Positions 45,417 to 55,691 of a stretch of DNA of 64,000 nt are shown one piece after another; position 1 is the stretch's first letter, and each line of letters begins with the position of its first letter. Position numbers and translations under genes: made by a program. The DNA comes from an uncultured Celeribacter sp. (GTDB lineage: Bacteria > Pseudomonadota > Alphaproteobacteria > Rhodobacterales > Rhodobacteraceae), in assembly GCF_963675965.1 (NCBI RefSeq), contig NZ_OY780935.1:558001-622000 (forward strand), in the 5' to 3' direction. The notes below the pieces were generated by a model. That model was not told the DNA's origin, ran no database searches, and saw only the letters and a list, made by a program, of their open reading frames with translations.

Positions 45417-46247
45417 ATGAAAATCGCCAGCTTCAACATCAACGGCATCAAAGCGCGCCTTGAAGCGCTCACCGACTGGCTGAAAGAGGCCAGCCCGGAT
45501 GTGGCGATTCTACAGGAAATCAAATCCATCGACGAAAATTTCCCGCGCGAGGTCTTCGAAGATCTTGGCTATAATGTCGAGACCCATGGTCAAAAATCGT
45601 TCAACGGGGTCGCCTTGCTGTCAAAACTGCCGCTGGAAGATGTGACACGCGGCCTGCCGGGGGCCGAGGGCTCTGGGCGCGACGGCGCCGATGACGAAGA
45701 GGCCCGTTATATCGAGGCGACAGTGTCGGGCAACAGAGGCGCGCTGCGCATCTGCGGGCTTTATCTGCCGAACGGCAATCCGGTGGATCTGACCGCAGAG
45801 GGCATCCCCGTGCCCGGATCGAAATATGATTACAAGCTGAAATGGTTTGCCCGCCTTCAAGCCCGCGCCGAAGAATTGCTGTCACTGGAGCAGCCGTTTT
45901 TGATGGCCGGAGACTACAACCTGATCCCGCAACCCGAGGACGCCAAACGCCCCGAGGTCTGGAAAGACGACGCGCTGTTCCGGCTGGAAAGCCGTGCCGC
46001 TTTCCGGCGTCTGATGGCTCTGGGCTTTACAGATGCGTTGCGCGCCCGGACGGCCGCGCCCGAGACCTATACGTTCTGGGACTATCAGGCCGGCGCCTTC
46101 GACAAAAACGATGGCATCCGCATCGATCATGTCCTGTTGTCACCGCAGGCTGCGGATCTGCTGACGGACTGCCAGATCGACGCCTATACGCGCGCAAAGG
46201 CCAAACCTTCGGACCATGTGCCGATCTGGGTGGATCTGGATCTTTGA
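45417..46247 (+). CDS. xthA: Exodeoxyribonuclease III
   Basis: An AP endonuclease/3'-5' exonuclease for base-excision repair. The 276 residues show MKIASFNINGIKARLEAL, the metal-binding Glu in ILQEIKS (near 34), MAGDYNLIPQPED (near 160) and the C-terminal catalytic His in SDHVPIWVDLDL. The start is supported by a GAAGGAG site. Confidence 0.95.
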   Translation: MKIASFNINGIKARLEALTDWLKEASPDVAILQEIKSIDENFPREVFEDLGYNVETHGQKSFNGVALLSKLPLEDVTRGLPGAEGSGRDGADDEEARYIEATVSGNRGALRICGLYLPNGNPVDLTAEGIPVPGSKYDYKLKWFARLQARAEELLSLEQPFLMAGDYNLIPQPEDAKRPEVWKDDALFRLESRAAFRRLMALGFTDALRARTAAPETYTFWDYQAGAFDKNDGIRIDHVLLSPQAADLLTDCQIDAYTRAKAKPSDHVPIWVDLDL

Positions 46248-46288
46248 TCCACCCAAAAGGGCCCAAAATCGCCACGCAGGCTTGATCG

Positions 46289-46723
46289 TTACGCAGACTT
46301 TTCGACGCCAAGCACGGGACGCAGCGGCTTTTTCGGCCGCTCTACCCAACGTGAGGCCGTGTAAATCAACGCCGTCAGCGTCGCCACATGCACACCGGAA
46401 AAGAAAATGTAATGCGGCGTCAGATCCGGCGTCAGCAAGGTCAGCAATTGCAGGACCAGGTAAAACACAGAACAGATCAACGTCCCCGTCCGCGCAACAC
46501 GCACGGACCCAAGACGTGTCAGCAGCAGCATGATCACACCCATTTCCAGCAGCAGTGAAAACATCAACAGGAAGCTCTCCGGCAAAACGATACCAATCGC
46601 TGGCCCCGATAAAGATCGGCTCTGTTCGAGCTCATGAAACAGCGTGAAAACGTAACAGAGTAAATAGTTCAGATACAGGAAAATCCATAGGACAAACAAT
46701 TTGTCCCGCGTTGAAACTTGCAT
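46289..46723 (-). CDS. Small four-helix membrane protein of unknown function
   Basis: 144 residues with four hydrophobic helices (about 9-30, 45-68, 75-97 and 103-124) and short loops, beginning MQVSTRDKLFVLWIFLYLNYLL. The layout resembles DUF6326-type membrane proteins, but this is only by eye. It lies convergent to xthA and just after the der gene on the same strand. An upstream in-frame extension is rejected because it is not membrane-like and lacks a ribosome site. Confidence 0.65.
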   Translation of the reverse strand: MQVSTRDKLFVLWIFLYLNYLLCYVFTLFHELEQSRSLSGPAIGIVLPESFLLMFSLLLEMGVIMLLLTRLGSVRVARTGTLICSVFYLVLQLLTLLTPDLTPHYIFFSGVHVATLTALIYTASRWVERPKKPLRPVLGVEKSA

Positions 46724-46866
46724 TGTAGGCTCCCCACCCAAGAGTTTTTTACAATCCGTAGGGAGGAGTAAACCAAGAAATTGTGGCCTAGATATGGTAG
46801 TTCCACGGCAAGGGCTGAATGGTTTCAAAGCAGGGATCGAGCCGCTCCAGCCCAACCCCTGTATTC

Positions 46867-48366
46867 TTAACGTTTTTTCTTGGGCGCGTCGGCGCGGTCT
46901 TTGCCAAGATGTTTGCGCAAACGTGAGGGCGTCGACTTGGTCTTGTTCTTATAGGGGTTCTTGTCCGCCTGAGACCGGAACCACAGCCGGATCGGCGTGC
47001 CGGGCATATCGAAGTCCTGACGCAACCCATTGATCAGATAGCGTTTATAGCTGTCGTTCAATTCTTCTGGATGGCTGCACATCACCACGAATTGCGGCGG
47101 ACGCGCCTTTACCTGCGTCATGTAGCGCAGCTTGATGCGACGACCGCCCGGTGCGGGTGGCGGGTGCGCGGTGGTCATCGCTCCTAGCCAGCTGTTCAGC
47201 CGCGAGGTCGAAACACGACGGTTCCAAACGGCATGGGCGTGCAAAATCGCCTCTTGCAGCTTATCAAGGTTTTTTCCGGTCATCGCGGAAACGGTCACAA
47301 GCTGGGCACCGCGCAACTGCGGCAAAAGCCGGGCAAACTCTTCCCGCAACTCTTTGGCTTTGTTGGATTTGTCCTTTTCGGCATCCCATTTATTCACGGC
47401 AATCACTACCGCGCGCCCTTCGCGTTCGGCCAAATCTGCGATCCGCAGATCCTGCTGTTCAAAGGGGATGGACACATCCAGAAGCACCACCACAACCTCG
47501 GCGAACTTCACCGCACGCAGCCCGTCCGCCACGGAGAGCTTTTCCAGCTTTTCCTGCACCTTGGCCTTCTTGCGCATGCCTGCCGTGTCGAACACGCGCA
47601 CCGGCGTTCCGTTCCAGTCCATGGTGACGGAAATGGAATCGCGGGTGATCCCGGCTTCGGGACCGGTGAGCAGGCGATCTTCACCCAATAGCTTGTTGAT
47701 CAGCGTGGATTTGCCCGCATTCGGGCGTCCGACGACCGCGATTTGCAGGGGTTTTTCCAGCGTAAAATCGCGCGACGCACCGCCGATGTCTTCGCCCTCG
47801 CCGAGCTCGGCCTCTTCCTCGGTCAGTTCAATATCGGTTTCCGGCGCCTCGGCAGCAGCGCGGATGTCGAACTCGGCGGCCAACGGCGCCAGAACGGAGT
47901 AAAGATCGGGCATGCCCTCGCCATGTTCCGCCGAAAGCCGCAGCGGCTCCCCCAGACCCAGACTGTAGGCCTCCAGAAGACCGGCCTCGCCCGCCTGCCC
48001 TTCGGCCTTGTTGGCCGCAAGGATCACATGTTTCGCCCGTTTGCGCAGAATGTCGGCAAAAACCTCATCGGCCGGCAAGACACCGGCGCGCGCGTCGATC
48101 ATGAACAGGCAGATATCGGCCATCTCCACCGCGCGCTCGGTCAGCTTGCGCATCCGGCCCTGCAGGCTCTCGTCGGTTGCCTCTTCCAGACCCGCAGTGT
48201 CGATCACAGTGAACCGCAGATCGCCCAGACGCGCCTCACCTTCGCGCAGATCGCGCGTCACACCCGGCTGGTCGTCCACAAGCGCAAGACGCCGACCCAC
48301 CAGACGGTTGAAAAGGGTCGATTTGCCAACATTGGGGCGGCCGACAATGGCCAGCGAAAAGCTCAT
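46867..48366 (-). CDS. der: Ribosome biogenesis GTPase Der (EngA)
   Basis: A 50S-assembly GTPase with two tandem G domains: GRPNVGKSTLFNRL at residue 8 and GRPNAGKSTLINKL near 213, with DTAGLEE and DTAGMRK switch segments, and a C-terminal KH-like domain (RRIKLRYMTQVKARPPQFVVM). An acidic linker separates the G domains. The 499 residues end in a very basic tail. It is last in the yfgM-bamB-der group. Confidence 0.97.
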   Translation of the reverse strand: MSFSLAIVGRPNVGKSTLFNRLVGRRLALVDDQPGVTRDLREGEARLGDLRFTVIDTAGLEEATDESLQGRMRKLTERAVEMADICLFMIDARAGVLPADEVFADILRKRAKHVILAANKAEGQAGEAGLLEAYSLGLGEPLRLSAEHGEGMPDLYSVLAPLAAEFDIRAAAEAPETDIELTEEEAELGEGEDIGGASRDFTLEKPLQIAVVGRPNAGKSTLINKLLGEDRLLTGPEAGITRDSISVTMDWNGTPVRVFDTAGMRKKAKVQEKLEKLSVADGLRAVKFAEVVVVLLDVSIPFEQQDLRIADLAEREGRAVVIAVNKWDAEKDKSNKAKELREEFARLLPQLRGAQLVTVSAMTGKNLDKLQEAILHAHAVWNRRVSTSRLNSWLGAMTTAHPPPAPGGRRIKLRYMTQVKARPPQFVVMCSHPEELNDSYKRYLINGLRQDFDMPGTPIRLWFRSQADKNPYKNKTKSTPSRLRKHLGKDRADAPKKKR

Positions 48367-48434
48367 GGGACAGACTCCGGGTCACAGTTCAAGCGGCCCC
48401 GATACACCCGAATGGGGGCGCAGGTCAAAGGGAT

Positions 48435-49769
48435 TCAATGCAGGGCGGCCAGAGAACCGTCTTCTAACAGAACATACATCACACCGCCCACCACGATCGG
48501 ATCGGAGGCCGCGCCCTTGGGCAGGGCCACCGACGCCACCAGAGCGCCCGACGCGGGATCAAACCCACGCAACACTGCGTCGTCAGAGGCCACCCAGAGC
48601 TTGCCGCCAGCGGCAACGGGCCCGTAATGGGCAAAGACCGTCTTGCGTTTGCGCACCTTATCGGTGGTGAAATAGGGCAGTTGCTTAGCCCAGATCTGCG
48701 CCCCGTCAGAGGCCGACAGGCGCACCAGTTCGTTGCGGTCCGTCACGATGAAGACCGAACCACCAACCACAGCTGCCGGGCTGTATGCCCCCTGATCCGC
48801 GGTCCAGATCCGCGCACCGCTTTCCAGATCGAAGGCCGCATAGCGACCGGCCTGGTTGCCGACATACATGCGGCTGCCGACCAGCACCGGATCGGAGGTA
48901 ATGTCAGAGACATTAGCATAGACCACGCCCTTGCGCTGCCCGGCCAGTGAGGCCGACCACAGCCGGATCCCGCCTTTGCGGAAGGTCGCGTAAAGATCGC
49001 CAGAGGCAAAGGGGAAGACCACAAGACGGTCGGTCACGGCCGGGGCCGCTGCTCCCACCCGCGAGGTCACGGTTTCCGGCCCTGCGATGGTCCATTTCAC
49101 CCGACCGTCGGCGGTGGATACGGCCCAGGCCTGCCCGTCGCCAGCGGTCACATAGACCAGCCCATCATAAACGGTCACACCCGCAGCCCCGACGGCGTCC
49201 AGACGCTGGCGCCATTTTTCGCGCCCCGTCGCCAGATCGAGCGCCACAAGATCCCCGTACCCGATGGTCGCATAAAGCGTATCGCCGGAAATCGCCATCG
49301 ACCCGCCCGAGGCCTTGCCCTTGCGCTCGCCCGCCGGTGTCAGATCCACCGACCACACGGGCGTGCCCGCGCCAGCCGTCACGGCCGTGACTTTGGCTTC
49401 GGAATCCATCGCCACCACGAGACCATTGGCGGCCACGGGATCAACGGTCAGACGGAACCTGCGGCTGTTGCCTTCGCCAATTGGCGAAGTCCAGGCGACT
49501 GCGGGCGTGCCAGCGGTAAAGGCGTTATGGCCCGAGGCATGCATGCGCCCGGCTCCGGTCATCGGCCAAGCCGCACGGCTCACGACCTTCCCCAGAGAGA
49601 TCGCTTCGCTGCGGTTCCCCTGCGGCTGCTGAGTTGCGACTGCACCAATCGCCAGCCCATCACGCGGATCGAGACGTTCACCGGGCAGAATTTCCTCGCG
49701 CCCGGCCCCACAGGCGGTGAGCACCAGCATGGCGCCAAAAAGCCCCGCTTTCCCTGCATGACCGATCAT
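48435..49769 (-). CDS. bamB: Outer-membrane assembly lipoprotein BamB-like (PQQ-type beta-propeller)
   Basis: A 444-residue lipoprotein with lipobox LTACG (Cys near residue 20) and repeated WD40-like PQQ blades such as LVYVTAGDGQAWAVSTADGRVKW and LYATIGYGDLVALDLATGREKW. BamB is a scaffold of the BAM machine. Location between yfgM and der, as in E. coli, supports the name. Confidence 0.9.
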   Translation of the reverse strand: MIGHAGKAGLFGAMLVLTACGAGREEILPGERLDPRDGLAIGAVATQQPQGNRSEAISLGKVVSRAAWPMTGAGRMHASGHNAFTAGTPAVAWTSPIGEGNSRRFRLTVDPVAANGLVVAMDSEAKVTAVTAGAGTPVWSVDLTPAGERKGKASGGSMAISGDTLYATIGYGDLVALDLATGREKWRQRLDAVGAAGVTVYDGLVYVTAGDGQAWAVSTADGRVKWTIAGPETVTSRVGAAAPAVTDRLVVFPFASGDLYATFRKGGIRLWSASLAGQRKGVVYANVSDITSDPVLVGSRMYVGNQAGRYAAFDLESGARIWTADQGAYSPAAVVGGSVFIVTDRNELVRLSASDGAQIWAKQLPYFTTDKVRKRKTVFAHYGPVAAGGKLWVASDDAVLRGFDPASGALVASVALPKGAASDPIVVGGVMYVLLEDGSLAALH

Positions 49770-49837
49770 GACCGCTCTCCCATTCTTTCCAATTCGACCA
49801 TTACTCCACGGACCGGACTGACATCCGACGTGTCACA

Positions 49838-50491
49838 TCACGTTTCGTCCGGGTCTGCTCCAAGCGCCACAATCATCTGCAGAGCGCGCCGACGCAAGGC
49901 ATTACTTGCCTCGGTGTCCTGCGAAATCGCGCGATAGCCATCAATGGCCGCTTCAACCTCGCCCATTTCGACCTGAGCCGCTGCGATTTGTTCCTCGGCC
50001 AGCAAACGATAAGGCGCGCCGGGGGCGGCGATGCCTGCCAACTGGCTGATACGCTCTTCCGGGGCAATTTCCTGTGCGCCGATCATCGCGGTTTTCAGAA
50101 TGGCGAGATCTCGAAAGATCGGGTCCAGCATGGCATCCGCGGTAAAGGGGGCCAGAACGGCCAGCGCCGCTTTGGAATCACCCGCCGCATTCAATTCGCC
50201 AGCACGCAGCATGGCCGCCACGATCCGGGCGTCACCGTCCACCGTCAGCGCGCCCAGCGCCTCGGCCCGGGCCTCTGACGTGTCGTCCTGCAATGCTGCT
50301 GTCAGAGCGTCTCCGACCGCCTGTGCTTCGGACTCGGCCTTGGCCTTGGAATATTCATTCCAGGCGGCCCCGCCCACCAAGGCGACCACAGCCGCGATAC
50401 CGATCCAGCCGTATTTGCGCAGGAAAGCATAGAATTTGTCGCGGCGGACCTCTTCGGTCACCTCGTCAATGAAACTGTCGGTATTGCTCAC
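49838..50491 (-). CDS. YfgM-like tetratricopeptide membrane protein
   Basis: About 217 residues: a cytoplasmic head (SNTDSFIDEVTEEVRRDKFYAFLRKYG), one membrane helix (about 30-49) and a periplasmic TPR_21-type domain. E. coli YfgM works as an ancillary SecYEG/periplasmic chaperone partner. The start is a GTG preceded by a GGGAGCAAAG site; a Met 13 codons upstream gives no family match. It heads the yfgM-bamB-der operon. Confidence 0.88.
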   Translation of the reverse strand: MSNTDSFIDEVTEEVRRDKFYAFLRKYGWIGIAAVVALVGGAAWNEYSKAKAESEAQAVGDALTAALQDDTSEARAEALGALTVDGDARIVAAMLRAGELNAAGDSKAALAVLAPFTADAMLDPIFRDLAILKTAMIGAQEIAPEERISQLAGIAAPGAPYRLLAEEQIAAAQVEMGEVEAAIDGYRAISQDTEASNALRRRALQMIVALGADPDET

Positions 50492-50840
50492 CTTTGCTCC
50501 CAACCCGCGCCAGACGCGTGCTCTTTTCATATTTCATCTTGTTGCCCCTCATACCCCGATCCGCAAAGGATTGCCAAGAGCCGAGGGCCGGCCCGCCGCC
50601 GACGGGCTGCGTTCTCTCTATCCTCTTTTCGGCAATGCAGGCAATGCACCCTCGAAAATTCCGGATACAAAGCTAAGTTTTTTCAATCGCAATCTTGTGA
50701 TAGAGCAAAAGCTGCCCCATGTTTGGCCTAATGTTAACCACATTAACTCTGCAAAGCCTGCTCCGGACCACGCTATGGAGCTGTCCCTTTGCTCTCTCCC
50801 GTATCTCGCGGGCTGCAATTTAACGGAGGCTGATCCAGCC
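50492..50840. promoter_or_regulatory. Divergent control region between yfgM and the RND genes
   Basis: About 350 bases with no convincing gene. The right part (50650-50760) is AT-richer than the rest and probably carries the promoter of the RND pair. A GGAGG at 50825 serves the membrane-fusion gene. I see no clear operator. Confidence 0.4.
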
Positions 50841-51989
50841 ATGCGCATCGTGTCCCTTCTGATTACCCTTGTTGTTGCCGCGGTGCTCTATGTCATCGTC
50901 TTTCAGCGCGACCTGCTGACCGGCGCGCCCGAAACCACTGAAGACAGCGTCGCCACAGAGGATCAGCGCCCCCCGGCGGAGCGCGACACGCGCAGCCTCA
51001 GAACGGTGTCGGTCGTCGCCGTGCATTCCCGCGCCTCCCGTCTGGACGATGTCGTGGTCCTGCGCGGGGAAACCGAGGCGCTGCGCAGCGTCAATGTCAC
51101 AGCGGAAACCAGTGGGCGGGTAGTCAATGAACCGCTGCGCAAGGGTGCCTTCGTGAAAACCGGACAAACCCTGTGCCAACTGGATCGCGGCACCCGCGAC
51201 TCCAGCCTCGCCCAGGCCAAAGCTGCCGAGACGCAGGCCGAAGTGGCCCTGGCCAATGCGCGTAAACTCGCCGCGGGCGGTTATGCCTCTGAAACGCAGG
51301 TGCTCAGCGCCGAGGCCAATATCGAAAGCGCCCGCGCCTCTGTCGCGCAGGTCGAACGCGACATAGAAAACCTGATCATCCCGGCGCCCTTTTCCGGCCT
51401 GCTGGAAAGCGACACGGCCGAGCTGGGCACCTATCTGACCCCCGGCACACCCTGCGCCACGGTGATCCAGCTCGATCCAATCAAGCTGGTTGGCTTTGCC
51501 TCGGAAACCGATGTCGACAAGATCGCAGTCGGAGCGCCCGCCGGTGGTCGTCTCCTGTCCGGGAAAGAGGTCACAGGAACGGTGACATTCCTGTCGCGCT
51601 CCTCCGATCCGACCACACGCACCTTCCGCGTCGAGGTCGAAATCCCCAATCCGGACGCGACAATCCGCGACGGTCAGACCGCCGAGATTGCCATAGCCTC
51701 CGAAGGAGTCATGGCCCATCTCGTGGCCCAATCGGCGCTGACCTTGAATGACGACGGTCAGATCGGCCTGCGTCTGGTCGGCCCTGACAACATGGTCAGC
51801 TTTGCCCCGGTCACGGTGCTGCGCGACACCCGCGACGGCATCTGGGTGACCGGACTGCCCGACAGCGTCGACATCATCACCGTCGGACAGGACTTCGTCC
51901 GCGCCGGCGTCCCCGTGGACCCGCATTTCGACACCGAGAGCACGGGGAGCGGCGACACCGCATCAGAGACACCGGAGGACAGCCAATGA
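50841..51989 (+). CDS. RND efflux periplasmic adaptor (membrane-fusion protein)
   Basis: A 382-residue adaptor: N-terminal membrane anchor (about 1-20), lipoyl-type half motifs (RSVNVTAETSGRVVNEPLRKGAFVKTGQTLCQLD near 85, and ENLIIPAPFSGLLE near 180), a helical hairpin between them, and beta-barrel and proximal domains to about 360. It overlaps the permease start by 4 bases. No outer-membrane channel gene is nearby, so TolC is presumably encoded elsewhere. Confidence 0.93.
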   Translation: MRIVSLLITLVVAAVLYVIVFQRDLLTGAPETTEDSVATEDQRPPAERDTRSLRTVSVVAVHSRASRLDDVVVLRGETEALRSVNVTAETSGRVVNEPLRKGAFVKTGQTLCQLDRGTRDSSLAQAKAAETQAEVALANARKLAAGGYASETQVLSAEANIESARASVAQVERDIENLIIPAPFSGLLESDTAELGTYLTPGTPCATVIQLDPIKLVGFASETDVDKIAVGAPAGGRLLSGKEVTGTVTFLSRSSDPTTRTFRVEVEIPNPDATIRDGQTAEIAIASEGVMAHLVAQSALTLNDDGQIGLRLVGPDNMVSFAPVTVLRDTRDGIWVTGLPDSVDIITVGQDFVRAGVPVDPHFDTESTGSGDTASETPEDSQ

Positions 51990-54900
51990 CCGGTCTGGTC
52001 GATTGGGCCGGGTCACGCGCCCGGATGATCATTGCCTTCATCGCGCTGACGCTGATTGCAGGCAGTTTTGCCTATGTCAGCCTGCCGAAAGAAGGCGAGC
52101 CCGACATTGAAATCCCCGGGCTTTACGTGTCAGTCCCTTTCCCCGGCATTTCGGCGGAAGACGCGGAAAAGCTGCTGGTCAAGCCGATGGAAACCAAGTT
52201 GTCCGATCTGGACGGGCTCGACAGCATGTCCGCGACCGCCTCCGAAGGCTATGGCGGGATCTGGCTGGAATTCGAATTCGGCTGGGACAAGACCAAAATC
52301 ATCGCCGACGTGCGCGACCGCATGGGACAGGTCGAGGCCGAATTCCCCGAAGGCGCGGACAGCTATCAGATCATCGAGGTGAACTTTTCAGAATTTCCGA
52401 TCCTGATCGTAAACCTGACCGGCCCGGTCCCTGAGCGCAGTCTCGTCACCTATGCCAAACGGATGCAGGACCGTATCGAGGCGCTGGAACCGGTGCTGGA
52501 AGCGCCGCTGACCGGGCAGCGCGACGAAATGCTCGAAGTGGTGATCGATCCCCTGCGACTGGAGGCCTATAACGTCACCGCAGGCGAATTGATTTCGGTC
52601 GTCACCAACAACAACCAACTGGTGGCTGCCGGGGAAATCGACACCGATCAGGGCACCTTCGCCGTCAAGATCCCCTCAAGCTTCGACACGCAGGCCGATG
52701 TCATGGCCCTGCCCGTCAAGGTCAACGGTGACCGCGTGGTGACACTGGGCGATCTGGCTGATGTGCGGCTGACCTTTGAGGATCGTGCGGGCACCGCGCG
52801 CTTTAACGGCGAAAGCACCGTTGCACTGCAAGTGGTGAAGCGCAAAGGCTATCCGATCATCGACACGGTCGAGTTGATCAAGACCGAGGTTCAGGCCGAA
52901 TACGACAGCTGGCCCGAGGAGCTGCGCAACGCCATCGTTGTCGGAACTTCCAACGACCAGTCCAAACAGGTGTCTTCCATGGTCGACCAGCTGGAAAACT
53001 CTGTGCTGACCGCGATCGCGCTGGTGATGATCGTGGTGCTGGCCTCGCTGGGCATCCGCTCGGCCCTGCTTGTGGGCTTTGCGATCCCGACCTCATTCCT
53101 GTTGTGCTTCATCCTGCTGGGGTTGTTGGATGTGACCATTTCCAACATCGTCATGTTCGGCCTCATTCTGGCGGTCGGGATGCTGGTCGATGGCGCCATC
53201 GTGGTCGTGGAATATGCCGAACGCCGCATCTCTGAGGGCACTGCGCCCATGGCCGCCTCGCTGGAAGCGGCCAAACGCATGTTCTGGCCGATCGTGTCCT
53301 CGACGGCCACCACGCTTTGTGCCTTTCTGCCGATGCTGTTCTGGCCCGGCGTGGCCGGGGAATTCATGGGGCTTTTGCCTGTCACGATCATCTTCGTGCT
53401 GTCAGCCTCCCTGATTGTCGCCCTGATCTACCTGCCGGTGGTCGGTGGGATCACCGGGCGGATGGCGCTGGTGCTTGAACAGGCCGCAGACTATCTGCAT
53501 GACCATCAGGCCGCCGTCCCGCGCCTGCTGATGGCTGCACTGGTGCTTGTGGGTTTGGGCGCCAGCCTGATGGGGCTGTTGCACGGGAATCTGCTGATCG
53601 GCGGCATCGGATTTGTTCTGTTCGCCTGCCTGAGCTTTGTCACCCTGTCATCGTTTCACCTGACCAGATCGCATGGCAAGGTCCATGCCGGCTATCGCCG
53701 CAGCAGCTTCGGTCACACGATTGCTTTCATCACCGGCCACCCGCTGGCCGCGCTTGGGGCTGTGGTGGCAGTGATCATAGGGGTGGTAACTGTCTTTTCC
53801 CTCTATATGGACAATAACAAGGGGGTGGAGTTCTTTTCTGCCACTGAACCCGAACAGGCCATCATCTATGTCCGCGCGCGCGGCAACCTCTCCATCGCGG
53901 AACAGGACGCCTTGGTACGTCAGGCGGAAACCATCGTGCTGAACCAGAAGGGCGTCGACAATGCCTTTGCCTTTGCAGGCGACGGAGGGCTCAATTCCAA
54001 CACCGGAGGGTCCTCGGCGCCCCGCGACACCATTGGGCAGATCCAGGTCGAACTCATCCCCTGGGAAGACCGCCCGCAAGAAACCACAGACGGATTTCTG
54101 TTTTTCAAGAACACCCATGTTCAGCCGGAGTTCAACGGCAATTACATTCTGGATCAGATCGAGGAAAAGCTGGCACGACTGCCCGGCATCTACACCGAAA
54201 CACTGAACCTCTCGATGGGTCCGGCCTCTGCCAAGCCCGTGCACCTGCGGCTGAAAGGCGACGATTGGGATAAGCTTATCGAGGCCACAGAAACCGTGCA
54301 TGCCAAATTCGGCGACACCCTGGGGCTGAGCGATGTCGAAGACACCCGGCCCCTGCCCGGCATCGACTGGCAAATCGACGTCGATGTCGCCAAGGCCGGC
54401 CGCTTCGGCGCCAATGTGGCCACCGTCGGCGGCATGATCCAACTGGTCACCCGTGGCATCCTGCTCGACACGATGCGCGTGCCCTCTTCTGATGAGGAAA
54501 TCGAAATCCGCGTGCGCCTGCCGGAGCAGGACCGCGTGCTGTCGACCCTCGACACGCTCAAGGTCCGCACCAATGACGGGCTTGTGCCACTGTCGAATTT
54601 CATCACCCGCAAACCCGTGGCAAAACTCGCGCAAATCGACCGGGTCGACCAGACACGCTATTTCGACGTCAAAGCCGCGGTCATTCCGGATCTCAGCCGC
54701 GAAGACGGTACTGCGATCACCGCAACCGAGCGGATCGCAACCCTGACCGACTGGCTGGAAACCGACCAGCCACTGCCGCAGGGCGTCAGCTGGGAATGGA
54801 CAGGCGATGAGGAAGAACAGGCGGAAAGCCAGGCCTTTCTTGGCAAGGCCTTCGGTGCGGCGCTGGCGTTGATGTTCATCATCCTGCTGGCGCAGTTCAA

Positions 54901-55672
54901 CAGTTTCTACAACGCCGCGCTGGTGTTGCTGGCGGTTGTCCTGTCCACCACCGGGGTTCTGGTCGGGCTGATGGTGATGGATCTCACCTTTGGCATCATC
55001 ATGACCGGCACCGGGATCGTGGCGTTGGCGGGGATTGTGGTGAACAACAATATCGTGCTGATCGACACCTATCAGGACTACGCCCGCTACATGCCCCAGC
55101 TGGAAGCCATCGTGCGCACGGTCGAAGATCGCATTCGCCCGGTGATCCTGACCACCGTCACCACCATGGCCGGGCTGACACCGATGATGTTCGCCCTGTC
55201 TCTGGATTTCATTGACGGCGGCTACACGCTGAATGCCCCGACCGCGCAATTCTGGACCAATCTGGCCACGGCTGTGGTCTTTGGCCTTGGGATTGCAACA
55301 CTGCTGACGCTGGTCTTCACCCCGGCGATGCTGGCGCTCAGGGTCTGGTTCTGGCGGGCGCTGCATGTTTTGTTCACTCGGCTGATCATGGGCAAATCCA
55401 ACCGCATTGCTGCCGACTACAAACTGCGTCGCGAAGCCCAGCGTCTGCTTAACCCGGAATTCATCTGGAGCACCGGGCCGCAGGCCTGGGGCGCCCCCGC
55501 CGATTTCGACGCCCGGCGGGCGTCTTCCGCTGATCTGTCGCAACCCCCCGCCCCCGCGGCGGCCCGGCGGCCCGCGCCTGCAAAGCGGCCTATCGAACAG
55601 CCGCCCGGAACAGCGGAAAACATGACGGATTTCAGCGATGTCTCCCCGGACCAGCCGGGAAAGAAAGGGTAA
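51986..55672 (+). CDS. RND efflux permease with extra central helices and a long tail
   Basis: A 1228-residue HAE1-type RND pump, longer than AcrB (1049). Porter domains are present in both halves. The helix-4 relay motif reads GMLVDGAIVVVEY, with one Asp where AcrB has two. Between helices 6 and 7 are two extra hydrophobic segments (about 513-533 and 536-559), then YRRSSFGHTIAFITGHP before helix 7. The last ~60 residues are Pro/Ala/Arg-rich and disordered. Substrates are unknown. Confidence 0.93.
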   Translation: MTGLVDWAGSRARMIIAFIALTLIAGSFAYVSLPKEGEPDIEIPGLYVSVPFPGISAEDAEKLLVKPMETKLSDLDGLDSMSATASEGYGGIWLEFEFGWDKTKIIADVRDRMGQVEAEFPEGADSYQIIEVNFSEFPILIVNLTGPVPERSLVTYAKRMQDRIEALEPVLEAPLTGQRDEMLEVVIDPLRLEAYNVTAGELISVVTNNNQLVAAGEIDTDQGTFAVKIPSSFDTQADVMALPVKVNGDRVVTLGDLADVRLTFEDRAGTARFNGESTVALQVVKRKGYPIIDTVELIKTEVQAEYDSWPEELRNAIVVGTSNDQSKQVSSMVDQLENSVLTAIALVMIVVLASLGIRSALLVGFAIPTSFLLCFILLGLLDVTISNIVMFGLILAVGMLVDGAIVVVEYAERRISEGTAPMAASLEAAKRMFWPIVSSTATTLCAFLPMLFWPGVAGEFMGLLPVTIIFVLSASLIVALIYLPVVGGITGRMALVLEQAADYLHDHQAAVPRLLMAALVLVGLGASLMGLLHGNLLIGGIGFVLFACLSFVTLSSFHLTRSHGKVHAGYRRSSFGHTIAFITGHPLAALGAVVAVIIGVVTVFSLYMDNNKGVEFFSATEPEQAIIYVRARGNLSIAEQDALVRQAETIVLNQKGVDNAFAFAGDGGLNSNTGGSSAPRDTIGQIQVELIPWEDRPQETTDGFLFFKNTHVQPEFNGNYILDQIEEKLARLPGIYTETLNLSMGPASAKPVHLRLKGDDWDKLIEATETVHAKFGDTLGLSDVEDTRPLPGIDWQIDVDVAKAGRFGANVATVGGMIQLVTRGILLDTMRVPSSDEEIEIRVRLPEQDRVLSTLDTLKVRTNDGLVPLSNFITRKPVAKLAQIDRVDQTRYFDVKAAVIPDLSREDGTAITATERIATLTDWLETDQPLPQGVSWEWTGDEEEQAESQAFLGKAFGAALALMFIILLAQFNSFYNAALVLLAVVLSTTGVLVGLMVMDLTFGIIMTGTGIVALAGIVVNNNIVLIDTYQDYARYMPQLEAIVRTVEDRIRPVILTTVTTMAGLTPMMFALSLDFIDGGYTLNAPTAQFWTNLATAVVFGLGIATLLTLVFTPAMLALRVWFWRALHVLFTRLIMGKSNRIAADYKLRREAQRLLNPEFIWSTGPQAWGAPADFDARRASSADLSQPPAPAAARRPAPAKRPIEQPPGTAENMTDFSDVSPDQPGKKG

Positions 55673-55691
55673 GCACGCCTAGGCTGTCCCG

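Noticed and set aside
53648..55543. A 631-codon minus-strand frame
   Set aside because: Antisense to the RND permease; no recognisable domain, His/Gln/Arg-rich.
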